This document shows, piece by piece, positions 56,165-64,000 of a stretch of DNA of 64,000 nt. The stretch lies in the NCBI RefSeq assembly GCF_023897065.1, contig NZ_JAMHIV010000034.1, positions 1 through 64,000 on the forward strand, written 5' to 3'. Every line of letters begins with the position of its first letter. Position 1 is the stretch's first letter. Made by a program: the position numbers and the translations under genes. The DNA is from Crossiella sp. SN42 (GTDB lineage: Bacteria; Actinomycetota; Actinomycetes; Mycobacteriales; Pseudonocardiaceae). The notes under the pieces are model-generated. The model had not been told where the DNA came from. It saw nothing but the letters and a program-made list of their open reading frames with translations, and made no database searches.

Positions 56165-56662
56165 ATGCGGTTGCGTGCACTGGTAGTCGCCGCGTTCGTC
56201 GGCCTGACCACACTGGTCGCCGGCGTCTCCGCCAACGCCGCCCCGATCCCCGACACGGTGATCAGCGACCAGTTCCAGGTCCGCGCCCAGGGTGTCTCGG
56301 CTGCCACGATCTGCACCATCAACCTGAGGGCGCAGTGGCCCTCGGACACCCAGAACGTCCGGATCTCCTTCCAGGGCCGCACGAACTGCGGCCTGCCGGT
56401 GATCATGACCGGCCAGGCGACCCTCTACTCCGAGACCCGCCAGGTCGAGCAGGCCGCACCCCGGTTCGGGTTCGCCTACCTCTACCAGGGTGTCAGCTCC
56501 GCCACCCACTCCCCGGTGACCCGTGGCGCCGAGCAGATCCTCGGCTACACCACCACGCTGATCGCTCCCCAGGGTCAGGTCTGGCGGCAGGCGCCTCGTC
56601 AGTGCACCGGTCTCAACACCCCGGTGCTGAACTGCTCCTTCGACCGCACCTTCCTGGTCTGA
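56165..56662 (+). CDS. Small secreted protein of unknown function
   Basis: 165 residues, ATG at 56165, cggagg ten bases upstream. Signal peptide about 26 residues (VVAAFVGLTTLVAGVSANAA). The mature chain is beta-rich with four cysteines in two widely spaced pairs (ATICTINLRAQW, GRTNCGLPVIMTG, APRQCTGLNTPVLNCSFDR). No known family recognised. It follows the two protease-inhibitor genes and resembles them in size and export signal; it could be another inhibitor or a cell-surface factor. Confidence 0.75.
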   Translation: MRLRALVVAAFVGLTTLVAGVSANAAPIPDTVISDQFQVRAQGVSAATICTINLRAQWPSDTQNVRISFQGRTNCGLPVIMTGQATLYSETRQVEQAAPRFGFAYLYQGVSSATHSPVTRGAEQILGYTTTLIAPQGQVWRQAPRQCTGLNTPVLNCSFDRTFLV

Positions 56663-56697
56663 CCCCACCCGGTCCGACCGACTGAACAGCGCACAGA

Positions 56698-56725
56698 GGG
56701 GCCCGGGACGGATCTCCCGGGCCCC
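56698..56725. terminator. Bidirectional terminator between convergent genes
   Basis: ggggcccggga (56698-56708) pairs perfectly with tcccgggcccc (56715-56725), six-base loop. Confidence 0.88.
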
Positions 56726-56732
56726 GTGCCGT

Positions 56733-57704
56733 TCAGCCCAGCTCGCGCAGCGCGGGCAGCAAGGTCGACTCGGCGAAGCGCAGGAAGCCGTCCTGGTGGT
56801 CGCCGCCGATCTGCACCAGCGCGACATCGGTGAACCCGGCATCGATGAACTCCCGCACGCTGTCCAGGATCGGCTGCACCTCCGGGCCGCAGGGGATGGA
56901 GGCGGCCACGTCCTCCTTGGTCACGAACTGGGTAGCTCCGGCGAAGCCAGCCGGGCCGGGCAGTTCGGCGTTGACCTTCCAGCCGCCGCCGAACCAGCGG
57001 AACTGCTCGTGCGCCCGCGCCACCGCGGCCTCGGTCTCCTCGTCCCAGCACACCGGCAGCTGGCCGATCTTGCGGCTGGGCGAGTGGTTGCCGCGGCTGG
57101 CGTCCCAGGTCGCACACAGCTCGGCCTCCGGTTCCACCGCGATCATCGCGTCGGCGGAGAGGGCGAAGCGGGCCACGGACTGCTTGCCGGAGACCGCGAC
57201 CGCCACCGGGACGCGCTTCTCGGGCAGGTCCCACAGCTTGGCCGAGTCCACCCGGTAGTGGTTGCCGGAGTAGTTGACGTAGCCGCCGTCGAAGAGCTCG
57301 CCGATGATCCGCACCGCCTCCTCCAGCATCTCGTGCCGGATGTTCGCCGGTGGCCAGCCCTGCGCGGTGATGTGCTCGTTGAGGTTCTCACCCGCGCCCA
57401 GGCCCAGGGTGAACCGGTTGTCCGAGAGCAGCTGGACGGTGGCGGCCTTCTGCGCGACCACCGCCGGGTGGTAGCGGATCAGCGGGCAGGTCACGTAGGT
57501 CATCAGCTCGACCCGCTCGGTGCGCTGGGTGACCGCGCCCAGCACGCTCCACGCGTACGGGGAGTGGCCCTGGCTGTCCAGCCACGGCGAGTAGTGGTCG
57601 CTGATCACCTCGAAGTCGAACCCGGCCCCCTCGGCGGCCTCGGCGTCACGGACCAGCTGGGCCGGTCCGGCCTGTTCGGTCATCAGCGTGTAACCCCACC
57701 GCAT
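56733..57704 (-). CDS. F420-dependent LLM-class oxidoreductase
   Basis: 323 residues; gaggaggagac precedes the ATG. Luciferase-like TIM barrel: begins MRWGYTLMTEQAGPAQLVRD, with FDFEVISDHYSPWLDSQGHS, TLGLGAGENLNEHITAQGWP and VPVAVAVSGKQSVARFALSA. Closest in style to the G6PDH/TIGR03557 group of deazaflavin F420-dependent enzymes in actinobacteria. Substrate unknown. Divergent from the YbdK-like ligase gene. Confidence 0.9.
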   Translation of the reverse strand: MRWGYTLMTEQAGPAQLVRDAEAAEGAGFDFEVISDHYSPWLDSQGHSPYAWSVLGAVTQRTERVELMTYVTCPLIRYHPAVVAQKAATVQLLSDNRFTLGLGAGENLNEHITAQGWPPANIRHEMLEEAVRIIGELFDGGYVNYSGNHYRVDSAKLWDLPEKRVPVAVAVSGKQSVARFALSADAMIAVEPEAELCATWDASRGNHSPSRKIGQLPVCWDEETEAAVARAHEQFRWFGGGWKVNAELPGPAGFAGATQFVTKEDVAASIPCGPEVQPILDSVREFIDAGFTDVALVQIGGDHQDGFLRFAESTLLPALRELG

Positions 57705-57804
57705 GTCTCCTCCTCGGCCTCGGCGCGCCCGCCCACCGACATACCCGGACCGCTGCGGCTCAACCCCGGTCTTGACGGCCGCGCAAACGGGGTACCTGCG
57801 GGGC

Positions 57805-58890
57805 ATGACGCTGACCATGGGGGTCGAGGAGGAGTTCCTGCTGGTGGATCCGGCCTCGGGACGGCCGGTCCGGGCGGCCGCGCGCGTGCTGCGCCGCGCC
57901 GGTCCGCCCGCCGCCGGGAACCTGCACACCGAACTGATGGACACCCAGGTGGAGGCGGCCACCGGGGTGTGCGCCGACCTGGCCGGGCTGGGCGGGCAGC
58001 TGCTCGCGGCCCGGCGGCAGCTGGACGCGGCGGCCCGCGCCGAGGGCCTGCTGCTGCTCTCCACCGGCACCCCGGTGCTCGACGGCGCGCCGCCGGGAGT
58101 GGCCGAGGGGGAGCGGTTCGCCGAGATCGGGCGGCGCTACGCCGGGATCGTCGAGGACTACCAGGTCTCCGGCTGCCACGTGCACGTCGGCGTGCCGGAC
58201 CGGGAGACCGCGGTCGCGGTGATGAACCACCTGCGGCCGTGGCTGCCGACCCTGCTCGCGCTCGCCGGCAACTCGGTGTTCTGGGCGGGCCGGGACACCG
58301 GGTACGCGAGCTGGCGGATGGTGTGCCAGTCCCGGTTCCCCGGCTCCGGGCTGCCGCCCTCGTTCGGCTCGGCGCAGCAGTACGACGCCGAGGTGGCCCG
58401 GCTGGTGGACTGCGGCGCGCTGGTCGACCACACGCAGAGCTTCTGGCTGCTGCGCCCGTCCCCGCGCTTCCCGACCCTGGAGTTCCGGGTCGCCGACGCG
58501 GTGCCCACCGCGGCCGAGGCACTGGCCCAGGCCGCGTTGAGCCGGGCCCTGGTCCACACCGGACTGTCCGAAGTGGAGAGGGGCAGGCCGGAACCGGTGG
58601 TGCGCGAGCAGGTCGGCGCGGCCGCGGTCTGGTCGGCCGCCCGCTACGGCCTCACTGGACCAGGGGTGCACCCGGTGCACGAGAAGCGGCTGCCCGCCAC
58701 CGAGCTGCTGGCCGAACTGCTCGACTGGGTGCGCCCGGCGCTGGCCCAGGCGGGCGATCTGGCGCTGGTGACCCAGCTGCTGGCACGGGTGCTCGCCCAG
58801 GGCGCCGGCGCGCAGCGGCAGCGGGTGGCGGCCGCGCACGGGGCCGGGGCGGTGGTAGCGCTGCTGGCCGCCGAGCTGACCCGCGCTTGA
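57805..58890 (+). CDS. ybdK: Carboxylate-amine ligase, YbdK/glutamate-cysteine ligase 2 family
   Basis: 361 residues from ATG at 57805. Glutamine-synthetase-like ATP-dependent ligase: TMGVEEEFLLVDPASGRPVR, the GCHVHVGVPDRETAVAVMN metal-binding strand, WLLRPSPRFPTLEFRVADAV. Family members have weak gamma-glutamyl-cysteine synthetase activity; true physiological product is uncertain. Upstream of a putative redox enzyme by 34 bp in the same direction, so probably co-transcribed. Confidence 0.9.
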   Translation: MTLTMGVEEEFLLVDPASGRPVRAAARVLRRAGPPAAGNLHTELMDTQVEAATGVCADLAGLGGQLLAARRQLDAAARAEGLLLLSTGTPVLDGAPPGVAEGERFAEIGRRYAGIVEDYQVSGCHVHVGVPDRETAVAVMNHLRPWLPTLLALAGNSVFWAGRDTGYASWRMVCQSRFPGSGLPPSFGSAQQYDAEVARLVDCGALVDHTQSFWLLRPSPRFPTLEFRVADAVPTAAEALAQAALSRALVHTGLSEVERGRPEPVVREQVGAAAVWSAARYGLTGPGVHPVHEKRLPATELLAELLDWVRPALAQAGDLALVTQLLARVLAQGAGAQRQRVAAAHGAGAVVALLAAELTRA

Positions 58891-58924
58891 GCCTGCCGGA
58901 TCCGGGTACTCGCGGGAGGTGACG

Positions 58925-59905
58925 ATGACCGCTGTCTCACTGAGCCCGGTGCTCCCGCGCCCGCGCGGCCCGCTGTCCGCGGCCGTGGTGCGCATCCTGC
59001 GCGAGGAGCCCGGCACCGCGACCTTCCCGGCCCCGGGCACGCCGGAGCCCTTCGGCGAGGACCTGCACCTCGCGCTGTACACCCTCTACGAGCTGCACTA
59101 CCAGGGATTCGCCGAGGCCGACCCGGACTGGGAGTGGGACCCGGCGATGATCGCCTTCCGCACCGCGCTGGAACGGACCTTCCTGGCCGCGCTGCGCCAC
59201 GAGGTGGCAGGCGGCGCGGACGTATGGTCCACAGTGGACGAACTGCTGGTGGAACCGGTGGAGGGCAACGGGGTCTCGCACTTCCTGCGCGATGAGGGGG
59301 AGTGGTGGCAGGTGCGGGAGTACTTCACCCACCGCTCGCTCTACCACCTCAAGGAGGCCGACCCGCACGCCTGGGTGCTGCCCCGGTTGCGCGGCAAGGC
59401 CAAGGCGGCGCTGGTCGCGGTGGAGTTCGACGAGTTCGGCGGCGGCGACGCCGAGCGCATGCACTCCCAGCTCTACGCCAACCTGCTCACCGGTGCGGGC
59501 CTGGATCCCGGTTACCTCGCCTACCTGGACCGGGTGCCCGCGGTGGCGCTGGCGCCGGTCAACATGATGTCGCTGTTCGGCCTGCGCCGTTCGCTGCGCG
59601 GCGCGCTGGTCGGGCACTTCGCCGCCGCCGAGATCACCACCGCGCCCAGCGCCCGCCGGATGGCGCAGGCGCTGGAACGGCTGAACGCCGACCCGGCCTG
59701 CGTGGAGTTCTTCACCGAGCACATCGAGGCCGACGCGGTGCACGAGCAGGTGCTGCGGCACGACGTGCTCGGCGACCTGCTGGCGCGCGAACCGGAGCTG
59801 GCCGCCGACGTGGTGCTGGGCGTGCAGGCCACCGAGTTCCTGGAACAGCGGCTGGCCGAGCACCTGCTGGGCTGCTGGCGGGCCGGGCAGACCTCCCTCA
59901 TCTGA
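58925..59905 (+). CDS. Iron-containing redox enzyme (haem-oxygenase-like diiron fold)
   Basis: 326 residues; gggaggtgacg precedes the ATG at 58925. All-helical protein of the haem-oxygenase-like/HDO type, with candidate iron ligands in LYTLYELHYQGFAEADPDWE, VAVEFDEFGGGDAERMHSQL and FFTEHIEADAVHEQVLRHDV. The family often occurs with CDGSH and methyltransferase genes, as it does here (convergent at 60005-60854). Substrate unknown. Contains one copy of the gtccacagtggac palindrome (WSTVDEL). Confidence 0.85.
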   Translation: MTAVSLSPVLPRPRGPLSAAVVRILREEPGTATFPAPGTPEPFGEDLHLALYTLYELHYQGFAEADPDWEWDPAMIAFRTALERTFLAALRHEVAGGADVWSTVDELLVEPVEGNGVSHFLRDEGEWWQVREYFTHRSLYHLKEADPHAWVLPRLRGKAKAALVAVEFDEFGGGDAERMHSQLYANLLTGAGLDPGYLAYLDRVPAVALAPVNMMSLFGLRRSLRGALVGHFAAAEITTAPSARRMAQALERLNADPACVEFFTEHIEADAVHEQVLRHDVLGDLLAREPELAADVVLGVQATEFLEQRLAEHLLGCWRAGQTSLI

Positions 59906-59917
59906 CGACGAGCCGAG

Positions 59918-59961
59918 ACCCGTTGTCCCGCAACACCGGAAAGTGCTGCGGGACAACGGGT
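59918..59961. terminator. 15-bp bidirectional terminator
   Basis: acccgttgtcccgca (59918-59932) pairs perfectly with tgcgggacaacgggt (59947-59961), 12 bases after the redox enzyme stop and 43 bases beyond the CDGSH stop on the other strand. Confidence 0.9.
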
Positions 59962-60004
59962 TCACCACCGTGCTCGCGGAGGGCGTGCGCGCGCGGGTGG
60001 GCGG

Positions 60005-60220
60005 TCAACCGTCCTGAGTGGACTTCGTGCGGCGGCGATGACTGGTGTCGCACAACGGATAGCTCTTGCTGCGGCGGCACAGGCACACCGCGACCTGGAA
60101 CCGGGAGCAGTGCAGGACCTCGCCGTCGGGCAGCTCCAGCTCGACTGGCCCTTCCACCAGCAGCGGGCCGCCGGTGACCAGGCGCATCCGGCGCGGTCGG
60201 TCAGCGGGTCCGGTCGGCAC
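60005..60220 (-). CDS. CDGSH iron-sulfur domain protein
   Basis: 71 residues from GTG at 60220, or 60 from ATG at 60187. The [2Fe-2S] ligand motif CLCRRSKSYPLCDTSH (C-x-C-x2-S-x3-P-x-C-D-x2-H) is intact; the rest is a small beta domain (LVTGGPLLVEGPVELELPDG). Soluble electron-transfer or redox-sensor protein. Overlaps the 3' end of the methyltransferase gene, so co-transcribed with it. Confidence 0.9.
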   Translation of the reverse strand: MPTGPADRPRRMRLVTGGPLLVEGPVELELPDGEVLHCSRFQVAVCLCRRSKSYPLCDTSHRRRTKSTQDG

Positions 60221-60854
60221 GGATCACCACCAGCTCCTCGTCCTGGCCGGGGTCGGCGAAACCGTTGCGCACCAGCCACTCCGCCCGTTCACGCAGCACC
60301 GGACCGTACGGAATCCGGTCCCTGGCCACCACGGCGGCCTTGAGCCCGCCCGCGCGCAGCCGGTCCAGGGTGTCCTCGGTGCCGGCGAAGGCCGACTGCA
60401 CCAGCAGCATGGTTCCCTTGGGCGCCAACAGCTCCGGCGCCCGCGCGCACAGCGGGTCCAGCAGCGCGCGGCCGTCCGGCCCGGCGTCCCAGGCCCTGGC
60501 CGGACCTCGCTCGGGCAGCGCGGGCCGGGCCGCGGGCACGTACGGCGGGTTCGCTAGCACCAGGTCGAACTCCTTGCCGCGCAGGCAGAAGCGCAGATCA
60601 CCGCGGCGAACGCGCACCCGTGGCCAGTGCCGCAGGGTGCGTAGCCGGGCGGTGAGCACCGCGCGCCGGGACACGTCGATCGCGGTCACCTCGGCCGCGC
60701 CCGCGATGGCCGCGGCCTCGGCGAGCGCGCCGGAACCGGTGCCGACGTCCAGGACCCGCGCGCCGGTGGGGAACGGCGCGGCGAGCATGGCGTCGACCAG
60801 CAACGTGGTGTCGCGCTGCGGCGCGTACACACCCAGACTTCGGAGCAGTTCCAC
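60201..60854 (-). CDS. HemK/MTQ2-like methyltransferase
   Basis: 217 residues from GTG. SAM-binding motif VLDVGTGSGALAEAAAIAGA and the N6-type catalytic LVLANPPYVPA (NPPY) place it with HemK/PrmC-type glutamine or MTQ2-like methyltransferases. Shorter than PrmC (about 280) because the N-terminal helical domain is missing. Operon with the CDGSH gene; convergent with the iron redox enzyme. Confidence 0.88.
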   Translation of the reverse strand: MELLRSLGVYAPQRDTTLLVDAMLAAPFPTGARVLDVGTGSGALAEAAAIAGAAEVTAIDVSRRAVLTARLRTLRHWPRVRVRRGDLRFCLRGKEFDLVLANPPYVPAARPALPERGPARAWDAGPDGRALLDPLCARAPELLAPKGTMLLVQSAFAGTEDTLDRLRAGGLKAAVVARDRIPYGPVLRERAEWLVRNGFADPGQDEELVVIRADRTR

Positions 60855-60932
60855 GACAACCGAATACCTCGGCGCGGACTGTCCAAACGCGTCAGTTCAG
60901 CGGCCGCGGCGACGATCAGCGCCAGGTGGGGA

Positions 60933-60970
60933 GTTCCCCGGGGCGGTACCCAGAAGTGGCCCCGGGGAAC
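60933..60970 (-). terminator. Hairpin terminator of the dihydrolipoamide dehydrogenase gene
   Basis: gttccccggggc (60933-60944) pairs perfectly with gccccggggaac (60959-60970), seven bases past the lpdA stop. Confidence 0.85.
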
Positions 60971-60977
60971 CCCGTGA

Positions 60978-62381
<1,404 letters not shown>

Positions 62382-62407
62382 GCGGAACACCCTACGCACG
62401 GTCGGCC

Positions 62408-62572
62408 GAGGCCGCGTGTGGTGGATCTCGTGCGTGAGCGCCGGAGTCCAGGTCGCCGCTGGCGGTGCCGCAGGGACGGCCGCGTACCAGGTCGTACGGG
62501 GTCGTTCCGGCGGTGCCGCCAGCGGCGGGCTGGGCCCGGCGATCGCGTGCGAGATCCACCACACGCGGCCTC
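62408..62572. repeat. 165-bp near-perfect palindromic element
   Basis: The outer 23 bp (62408-62430 and 62550-62572) are exact inverted repeats, and the symmetry continues imperfectly to the centre near 62490 (for example ccgctggcgg / ccgccagcgg and ccgcgtaccagg / acctggtacgcgg-like strings). Both strands therefore encode nearly the same short open frame. Looks like a REPIN or miniature inverted-repeat element, lying between lpdA and the NmrA-like gene. A related 28-bp palindrome is at 53413-53440. Confidence 0.85.
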
Positions 62573-62646
62573 AGGACCCGCCGGACAGGTGTCTCCTGGG
62601 GAGTGAGTTCTTGCACTTCGTGATCGTGGGCCCGGCGCCGAGTGCC

Positions 62647-63471
62647 TCAGGCCGGGACGCCCAGCTCGGTCAGCCAGGCCTGCGTGGACCGGATCCCGGT
62701 GCCCAGCAAGGCCTCGCCGCCCTGGTCAGCCGGGAAGCTCGCGCCCGGCAGGGTGGCCAGCTCGGCGTAGGCGGCGGCGATCCCGGCCGCCGCGCCCGCG
62801 CCCAACAGCGGCGTCATCAGCTCGGTGAAGCGCTCCGGGGTCAGCTGTTCGTAGCGCACCGGCCTGCCGAGGTGCGCGGTGAAGGCCTCGGCCAGCTCGG
62901 GACCGGTCAGTGGCTGGCCCAGGTGGACCAGCTCGGGAGCGTCCGCGCCGGTCAGCGCGGCGACCGCGGCCTCGGCCACGTCCAGGTGGCTGGACCAGGC
63001 GATGACCTGGTCGGCGCGGATCGGGTAGGCCAGCACGCTCTCGGCACGCAGCCGCTCCTGGATCGGCGGCAGCAGCAGGTTCTCCCGGAAGAACCGGGGC
63101 GCCAGCACGGTGACCCGCGCCCCGCCCGCGCGCAGCCGCGCGGCCAGCCCGTGCAGCATGGCCATCCGGTCGGCCTGGGCGGGCGCCTCGGGCACGCCGC
63201 CGCTGGTGGAGATCACCACCCGGCGCACCCCGGCGGCCAGCGCGGCCGTGCCGATCGCCTCGGCCCAGCGTGCCGGGGCGGCCGGGTCGGGGGTGATCGG
63301 CAGGTGCACAAAAGCGGCATCCACCCCGGCGTAGGCGCTGGTCAGCGCGGCGGCGTCGTCGAGGCTGGCCAGGGCGCGGGTGAGCGGGCGGACGTCGTGG
63401 CCGTTGGCCTTGAGCAGCTCGGCGACGGGGCCGCCCTGAGCGCCGGTGGCGCCGTGTACGAGGTAGGTCAT
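62647..63471 (-). CDS. NmrA-like NAD(P)-binding oxidoreductase
   Basis: 274 residues, atypical short-chain-dehydrogenase fold: MTYLVHGATGAQGGPVAELL for the dinucleotide, RRVVISTSGG, SSHLDVAEAAVAAL and the NmrA-like EAFTAHLGRPVRYEQLTPER. Either a quinone/NAD(P)H-linked reductase or a redox-sensing protein. Divergent from an HxlR regulator 56 bp away, the common arrangement for thiol- or quinone-induced reductases. Confidence 0.88.
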   Translation of the reverse strand: MTYLVHGATGAQGGPVAELLKANGHDVRPLTRALASLDDAAALTSAYAGVDAAFVHLPITPDPAAPARWAEAIGTAALAAGVRRVVISTSGGVPEAPAQADRMAMLHGLAARLRAGGARVTVLAPRFFRENLLLPPIQERLRAESVLAYPIRADQVIAWSSHLDVAEAAVAALTGADAPELVHLGQPLTGPELAEAFTAHLGRPVRYEQLTPERFTELMTPLLGAGAAAGIAAAYAELATLPGASFPADQGGEALLGTGIRSTQAWLTELGVPA

Positions 63472-63527
63472 GCCCGCTATAGTTCCGACGGGGAACCAGT
63501 TTCCTCAAATGAACTAATGGAGTTTGG

Positions 63528-63854
63528 ATGAGTGAGCCGGACCACACTTTGCCGGAGTGCCCGATCGCCCGGTTCCTGATCGTGCTGGAGGGACCGTGGG
63601 CCACGCTGGTGGTGCGCGAGCTGCTGGAGGGTCCTCGGCGGTTCACCGAGCTGCGCGCCGCGCTGCCCGGTATCAGCCCGAAGACCCTCTCCGCGCGGTT
63701 GAAGGGGCTGGAGCGGTCCAGGCTGCTCACCCGGACCGCCTACGCCGAGGTGCCGCCCCGGGTCGAGTACGAGCTGACCGAGGCGGGCTACCGGCTGCGG
63801 CCGGTGTTCACCGCGATGGCCGAGTGGGCGGAACGGGACCTGCCGGTGCGCTGA
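63528..63854 (+). CDS. HxlR-family transcriptional regulator
   Basis: 108 residues. Winged helix of the HxlR family, with the single Cys near the N-terminus (PECPIARFLIVLEGPWATLV) used by many members as an electrophile sensor, then FTELRAALPGISPKTLSARL and the wing PPRVEYELTEAGYRL. Probably controls the divergent NmrA-like gene; the short promoter region contains the dyad-like gttcc...ggaac near 63485. Confidence 0.9.
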   Translation: MSEPDHTLPECPIARFLIVLEGPWATLVVRELLEGPRRFTELRAALPGISPKTLSARLKGLERSRLLTRTAYAEVPPRVEYELTEAGYRLRPVFTAMAEWAERDLPVR

Positions 63855-64000
63855 GCGCGTGCTCGTTGAGCCACTCCAGCAGCAGCGCCTTGGTCAGCGG
63901 GGTGCGCTCGATCAGCACCGAGTGCTCCTGGTCCGGGATGACCACCGTGCGGCAGCGCGGCAGCAGCTTCTCCAGCCACGGCGCCTGCACCGCCAGGTCC
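63808..64000 (-). CDS. Alpha/beta hydrolase, 3' part only (runs off window)
   Basis: The frame is open to the right edge, so only about 64 C-terminal residues are visible. They begin ...DLAVQAPWLEKLLPRCRTVV and contain IPDQEHSVLIERTPLTKALL, the region around the catalytic His of alpha/beta hydrolases. The last 47 bases overlap the 3' end of the convergent HxlR gene. Start and specificity cannot be judged. Confidence 0.65.
   Translation of the reverse strand, partial: DLAVQAPWLEKLLPRCRTVVIPDQEHSVLIERTPLTKALLLEWLNEHALSAPAGPVPPTRPSR

Noticed and set aside
62413-62570. Short proteins on both strands beginning MWWIS
   Set aside because: The two translations resemble each other only because the DNA is a palindrome; no ribosome site and no independent support.

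Overview
The window is chromosomal DNA from a high-GC actinomycete, most likely a member of the Pseudonocardiaceae (Crossiella-like; inferred from family mix and style, not from any database match). Supporting signs are the very high GC, abundant GTG/TTG starts, 4-base ATGA/GTGA gene overlaps, an ArfA-ArfC pair, an F420-dependent enzyme, and ALF-repeat and SSI/I36 secreted proteins typical of filamentous actinomycetes. I saw no rRNA, tRNA, CRISPR, prophage or complete insertion sequence.

Layout. 0-3.1 kb: a peroxiredoxin-like gene divergent from a TetR regulator across an elaborate dyad operator, flanked by low-complexity repeats; then a small secreted protein divergent from a 1,212-residue ALF-repeat secreted protein (3.3-6.9 kb) that looks like a polymorphic toxin. 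7.1-18.3 kb: esterase plus metallo-beta-lactamase-fold hydrolase with a divergent AraC regulator, a giant secreted GH2 enzyme with a LacI-type operator, a secreted beta-propeller protein with Cys-rich repeats, a lipoprotein and a DUF1963 protein. 18.4-23.3 kb: a sugar/polyol operon (dehydrogenase, two permeases, binding protein, DeoR regulator) lacking its own ATPase. 23.5-27.6 kb: MFS transporter, two tiny membrane proteins not usually annotated, a YeiH-family transporter, a secreted NlpC/P60-like hydrolase and a VOC protein.

27.6-29.9 kb is an accessory scar: the 3' third of an SMP-30-like gene abuts the 3' tip of an Rhs-type toxin (Hint domain plus toxin domain), followed by its probable immunity gene; a one-base frameshift now runs toxin and immunity together. 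Base composition falls clearly here. 29.9-40.2 kb is an oligosaccharide-utilisation cluster: ROK repressor divergent from an Opp-type ABC importer (binding protein, ATPase, two permeases, second ATPase), a GH1 beta-glucosidase and a secreted carbohydrate-binding sugar dehydrogenase, with LacI-type boxes.

40.2-53.2 kb: orphan histidine kinase, DUF1232 protein, ArfA and ArfC, a J-domain/NERD membrane protein, a 54-residue orphan peptide, an MhqR/MhqO/MhqD-like quinone-response set, an S4 protein, a large NB-ARC/LuxR regulator, a STAS protein fused to a decayed kinase-like domain, and a TetR plus acyl-CoA dehydrogenase pair. 53.4-56.7 kb is a cluster of small, mostly secreted proteins (I36 and SSI protease inhibitors, DUF6292-like, unknown) next to a CHAT-fold protein that has lost its catalytic-cysteine segment. 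56.7-64 kb: F420 enzyme, YbdK ligase, a redox set (iron-containing redox enzyme, CDGSH protein, HemK-like methyltransferase), dihydrolipoamide dehydrogenase, a 165-bp near-perfect palindrome, an NmrA-like reductase divergent from an HxlR regulator, and a hydrolase running off the end.
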